Part shown: in pieces, positions 4,797-6,077 of the stretch
How the letters are laid out: every line of letters starts with the position of its first letter
Numbering within the stretch: the first letter of the stretch is position 1
Assembly: GCA_035495435.1 (NCBI GenBank)
Contig: DATJFV010000024.1
Coordinates: 1-6,077, forward strand
DNA: 6,077 bases
Reading direction: 5' to 3'
Source of the DNA: JBDSKH01 sp035495435
GTDB lineage: Bacteria > Actinomycetota > Actinomycetes > Actinomycetales > Microbacteriaceae
Program-made: the position numbers and the translations under genes
Notes under the pieces: model-generated
What the model was told of the DNA's origin: nothing
Seen by the model: the letters and a program-made list of their open reading frames with translations, nothing else
Databases searched by the model: none

Positions 4797-6077
4797 ATGG
4801 ACATCCACGAGTATCTCGGCGTGCTGCGCCGCGGACTGGTGTTCATCGTGCTCGGAGTTCTCCTGGGCCTCGGCGGCGGCTTCGCCGTGCAGTCGATGCA
4901 GACCCCCAGTTACGCCGCCACCTCACGCGACCTGGTCACCAACAAGACCAACGGCGGTCTCGCCGAATGGCTGCAGGCCAGCGACTTCACCGAGTCGCGC
5001 ATCGCCTCCTACGTGCTCGTCGCCTCCAGCAGCATCGTGCTGCAGCCGGTCATCGACGAGCTGAACCTCGACGGCACCGTCGAAGACCTGGCGCGCCGCA
5101 TCACCGTCACCGCGCCGCCCGCGACGTTCATCATCGAGATCACCGCCACCGCCGACACCCCCGAGCAGGCCCGCGACATCGCCAACGCCGTCAGCGCCGA
5201 GTTCGCCGACGTGGTGTCGAACCGCCTCGAGACCACCGACGGCTCCGTCATCGCGGCGACACCGTCACCGGGCGCGACGCCCGGCGCCAGCGCTGCGGCG
5301 ACACCGAAGCCGAGCCCGTCGACCACGAAACTGCCGAACGGCACCGTCGTACCGATCGCCAAACCGATCGCCCCGGTGCGCATCGTCAACATCGAAGAGG
5401 CCGCGCTGCCCGAGGCGCCGCTGCCGTCGAACGGCGCACTGATGCTGCTCGTCGGGGGCGTGCTCGGCCTCGCCGCCGGACTCGTGGCGGCGTCGCTGCG
5501 GGAAGCCTTCGACACCCGGGTGCGCGGGCCGAAGGGGGTGGCGGCGGTGTCACCGATTCCCGTGGTCGGCGATATCCCCGGCGACCGCTCGATCCCGGCG
5601 AACCCTCTGGTGGCGCGGGCGGGGAGCGTCGGCGCGGCGGCGGAGGCGTTCCGCGGGTTGCGGGCCCACGTCGACTTCCTGCGGGTGCGCGACGGGCGCC
5701 GCAGCTTCATCCTCACCGGCACGGGGCACGGCCACGGCACCACCACCGTGACCGCGAACCTCGCCGTCGCCCTGGCCAACACCGCCACCTCCGTCGTCGT
5801 CGTGGATGCCGACCTGCGCAGCTCAGCCTTGTCGCGGCTGTTCGGCATCCACGACGCACTCGGACTCACCGAGGTGCTCGCCGGGCGGGTGATCCTGGAT
5901 GCCGTGCTGCGTCCCGACGTCGCCGGCGACGTCACGGTGCTTCCGGCCGGTGCCCGCCCCGCGAACTCGGGCGAGCTGCTGGCCACCTCGGCCATGCGCG
6001 ACCTGCTCGCCGATCTGCGTTCCCGGTTCGACGTGGTGCTCGTCGACGCACCCCCGGTCGCCGATGTCACCGATGCC
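4797..6077 (+). CDS. Fused Wzz chain-length determinant / BY-kinase (Wzc-like), 3' end outside window
   Basis: The frame is open for 427 codons to the right edge. Residues 1-12 (MDIHEYLGVLRR) match a typical Wzz N-terminus. Membrane segments lie at about 13-32 and 213-233, the second preceded by a PEAPLP stretch (205-210) typical of the family. The region between them is extracytoplasmic and includes a Pro/Ser/Thr/Ala-rich linker at about 153-180. The cytoplasmic BY-kinase part has the EX2RX2R ring-assembly motif as EAFRGLR (283-289), Walker A' as VVVVDADLR (333-341) and Walker B as VVLVDAPP (413-420). Such proteins control polymer length and export through ATP-dependent autophosphorylation on a C-terminal Tyr cluster, which would lie past the edge. 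The Walker A segment reads GHGHGTTT (310-317), where GPGEGKST is usual, so Thr315 replaces the catalytic lysine (ACC at 5739-5741). ATP binding or kinase activity may be lost or altered. I preferred the ATG at 4797 to an in-frame one at 4749 because of the GGAG and the family N-terminus. Confidence 0.9.
   Translation, partial: MDIHEYLGVLRRGLVFIVLGVLLGLGGGFAVQSMQTPSYAATSRDLVTNKTNGGLAEWLQASDFTESRIASYVLVASSSIVLQPVIDELNLDGTVEDLARRITVTAPPATFIIEITATADTPEQARDIANAVSAEFADVVSNRLETTDGSVIAATPSPGATPGASAAATPKPSPSTTKLPNGTVVPIAKPIAPVRIVNIEEAALPEAPLPSNGALMLLVGGVLGLAAGLVAASLREAFDTRVRGPKGVAAVSPIPVVGDIPGDRSIPANPLVARAGSVGAAAEAFRGLRAHVDFLRVRDGRRSFILTGTGHGHGTTTVTANLAVALANTATSVVVVDADLRSSALSRLFGIHDALGLTEVLAGRVILDAVLRPDVAGDVTVLPAGARPANSGELLATSAMRDLLADLRSRFDVVLVDAPPVADVTDA

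Noticed and set aside
5009..6070. Minus-strand frame of 353 codons opposite the Wzz-Wzc gene
   Set aside because: It is Ser/Thr/Ala/Arg-rich and antisense to recognisable Wzz and BY-kinase motifs; its length reflects low stop-codon frequency.

Overview
The window is very GC-rich and coding-dense. Codons end mostly in G or C, GTG starts are used, and all five genes lie on the + strand. Together with a flippase followed by a fused Wzz/BY-kinase, this points to a high-GC actinobacterium. A member of Microbacteriaceae is possible, but that is an impression from composition and not a demonstrated assignment.

Layout. Positions 2-772 hold the C-terminal two thirds of an acyl-CoA dehydrogenase-like flavoprotein, cut by the left edge. 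Two bases later (775-1710) comes a stand-alone class II aminoacyl-tRNA-synthetase-like enzyme of the amino acid:[carrier protein] ligase family. Three bases later (1714-3366) is a 550-residue protein made of two tandem alpha/beta-hydrolase domains. Its stop overlaps the GTG start of a polytopic polysaccharide flippase (3363-4736) by four bases. After a 60-base C-rich gap with a good ribosome binding site, a fused chain-length-determinant/BY-kinase (Wzz-Wzc type) starts at 4797 and runs off the right edge.

The first three genes look like a carrier-protein-based aminoacyl pathway. The ligase would load a small amino acid on a phosphopantetheine carrier, the dehydrogenase homologue may oxidise the tethered group, and the hydrolase-fold protein (Cys nucleophile in its second domain) may transfer or release it. 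Because they are coupled to a flippase and a Wzz/Wzc protein, the simplest reading is that the aminoacyl-derived group decorates an exported polysaccharide or its lipid-linked repeat unit. This is inference. It resembles the logic of D-alanylation of teichoic acids, but with unrelated enzymes. No carrier protein gene lies in the window.

Three proteins have altered catalytic positions. The BY-kinase has Thr where the Walker A lysine should be, although its Walker A' and Walker B motifs are intact. The first hydrolase domain has Ala in place of the nucleophile. The dehydrogenase lacks Glu at the position of the usual catalytic base in medium-chain acyl-CoA dehydrogenases. The last 90 bases of the flippase gene carry clustered short repeats and two rare TTA codons, just before the only gap in the gene string.
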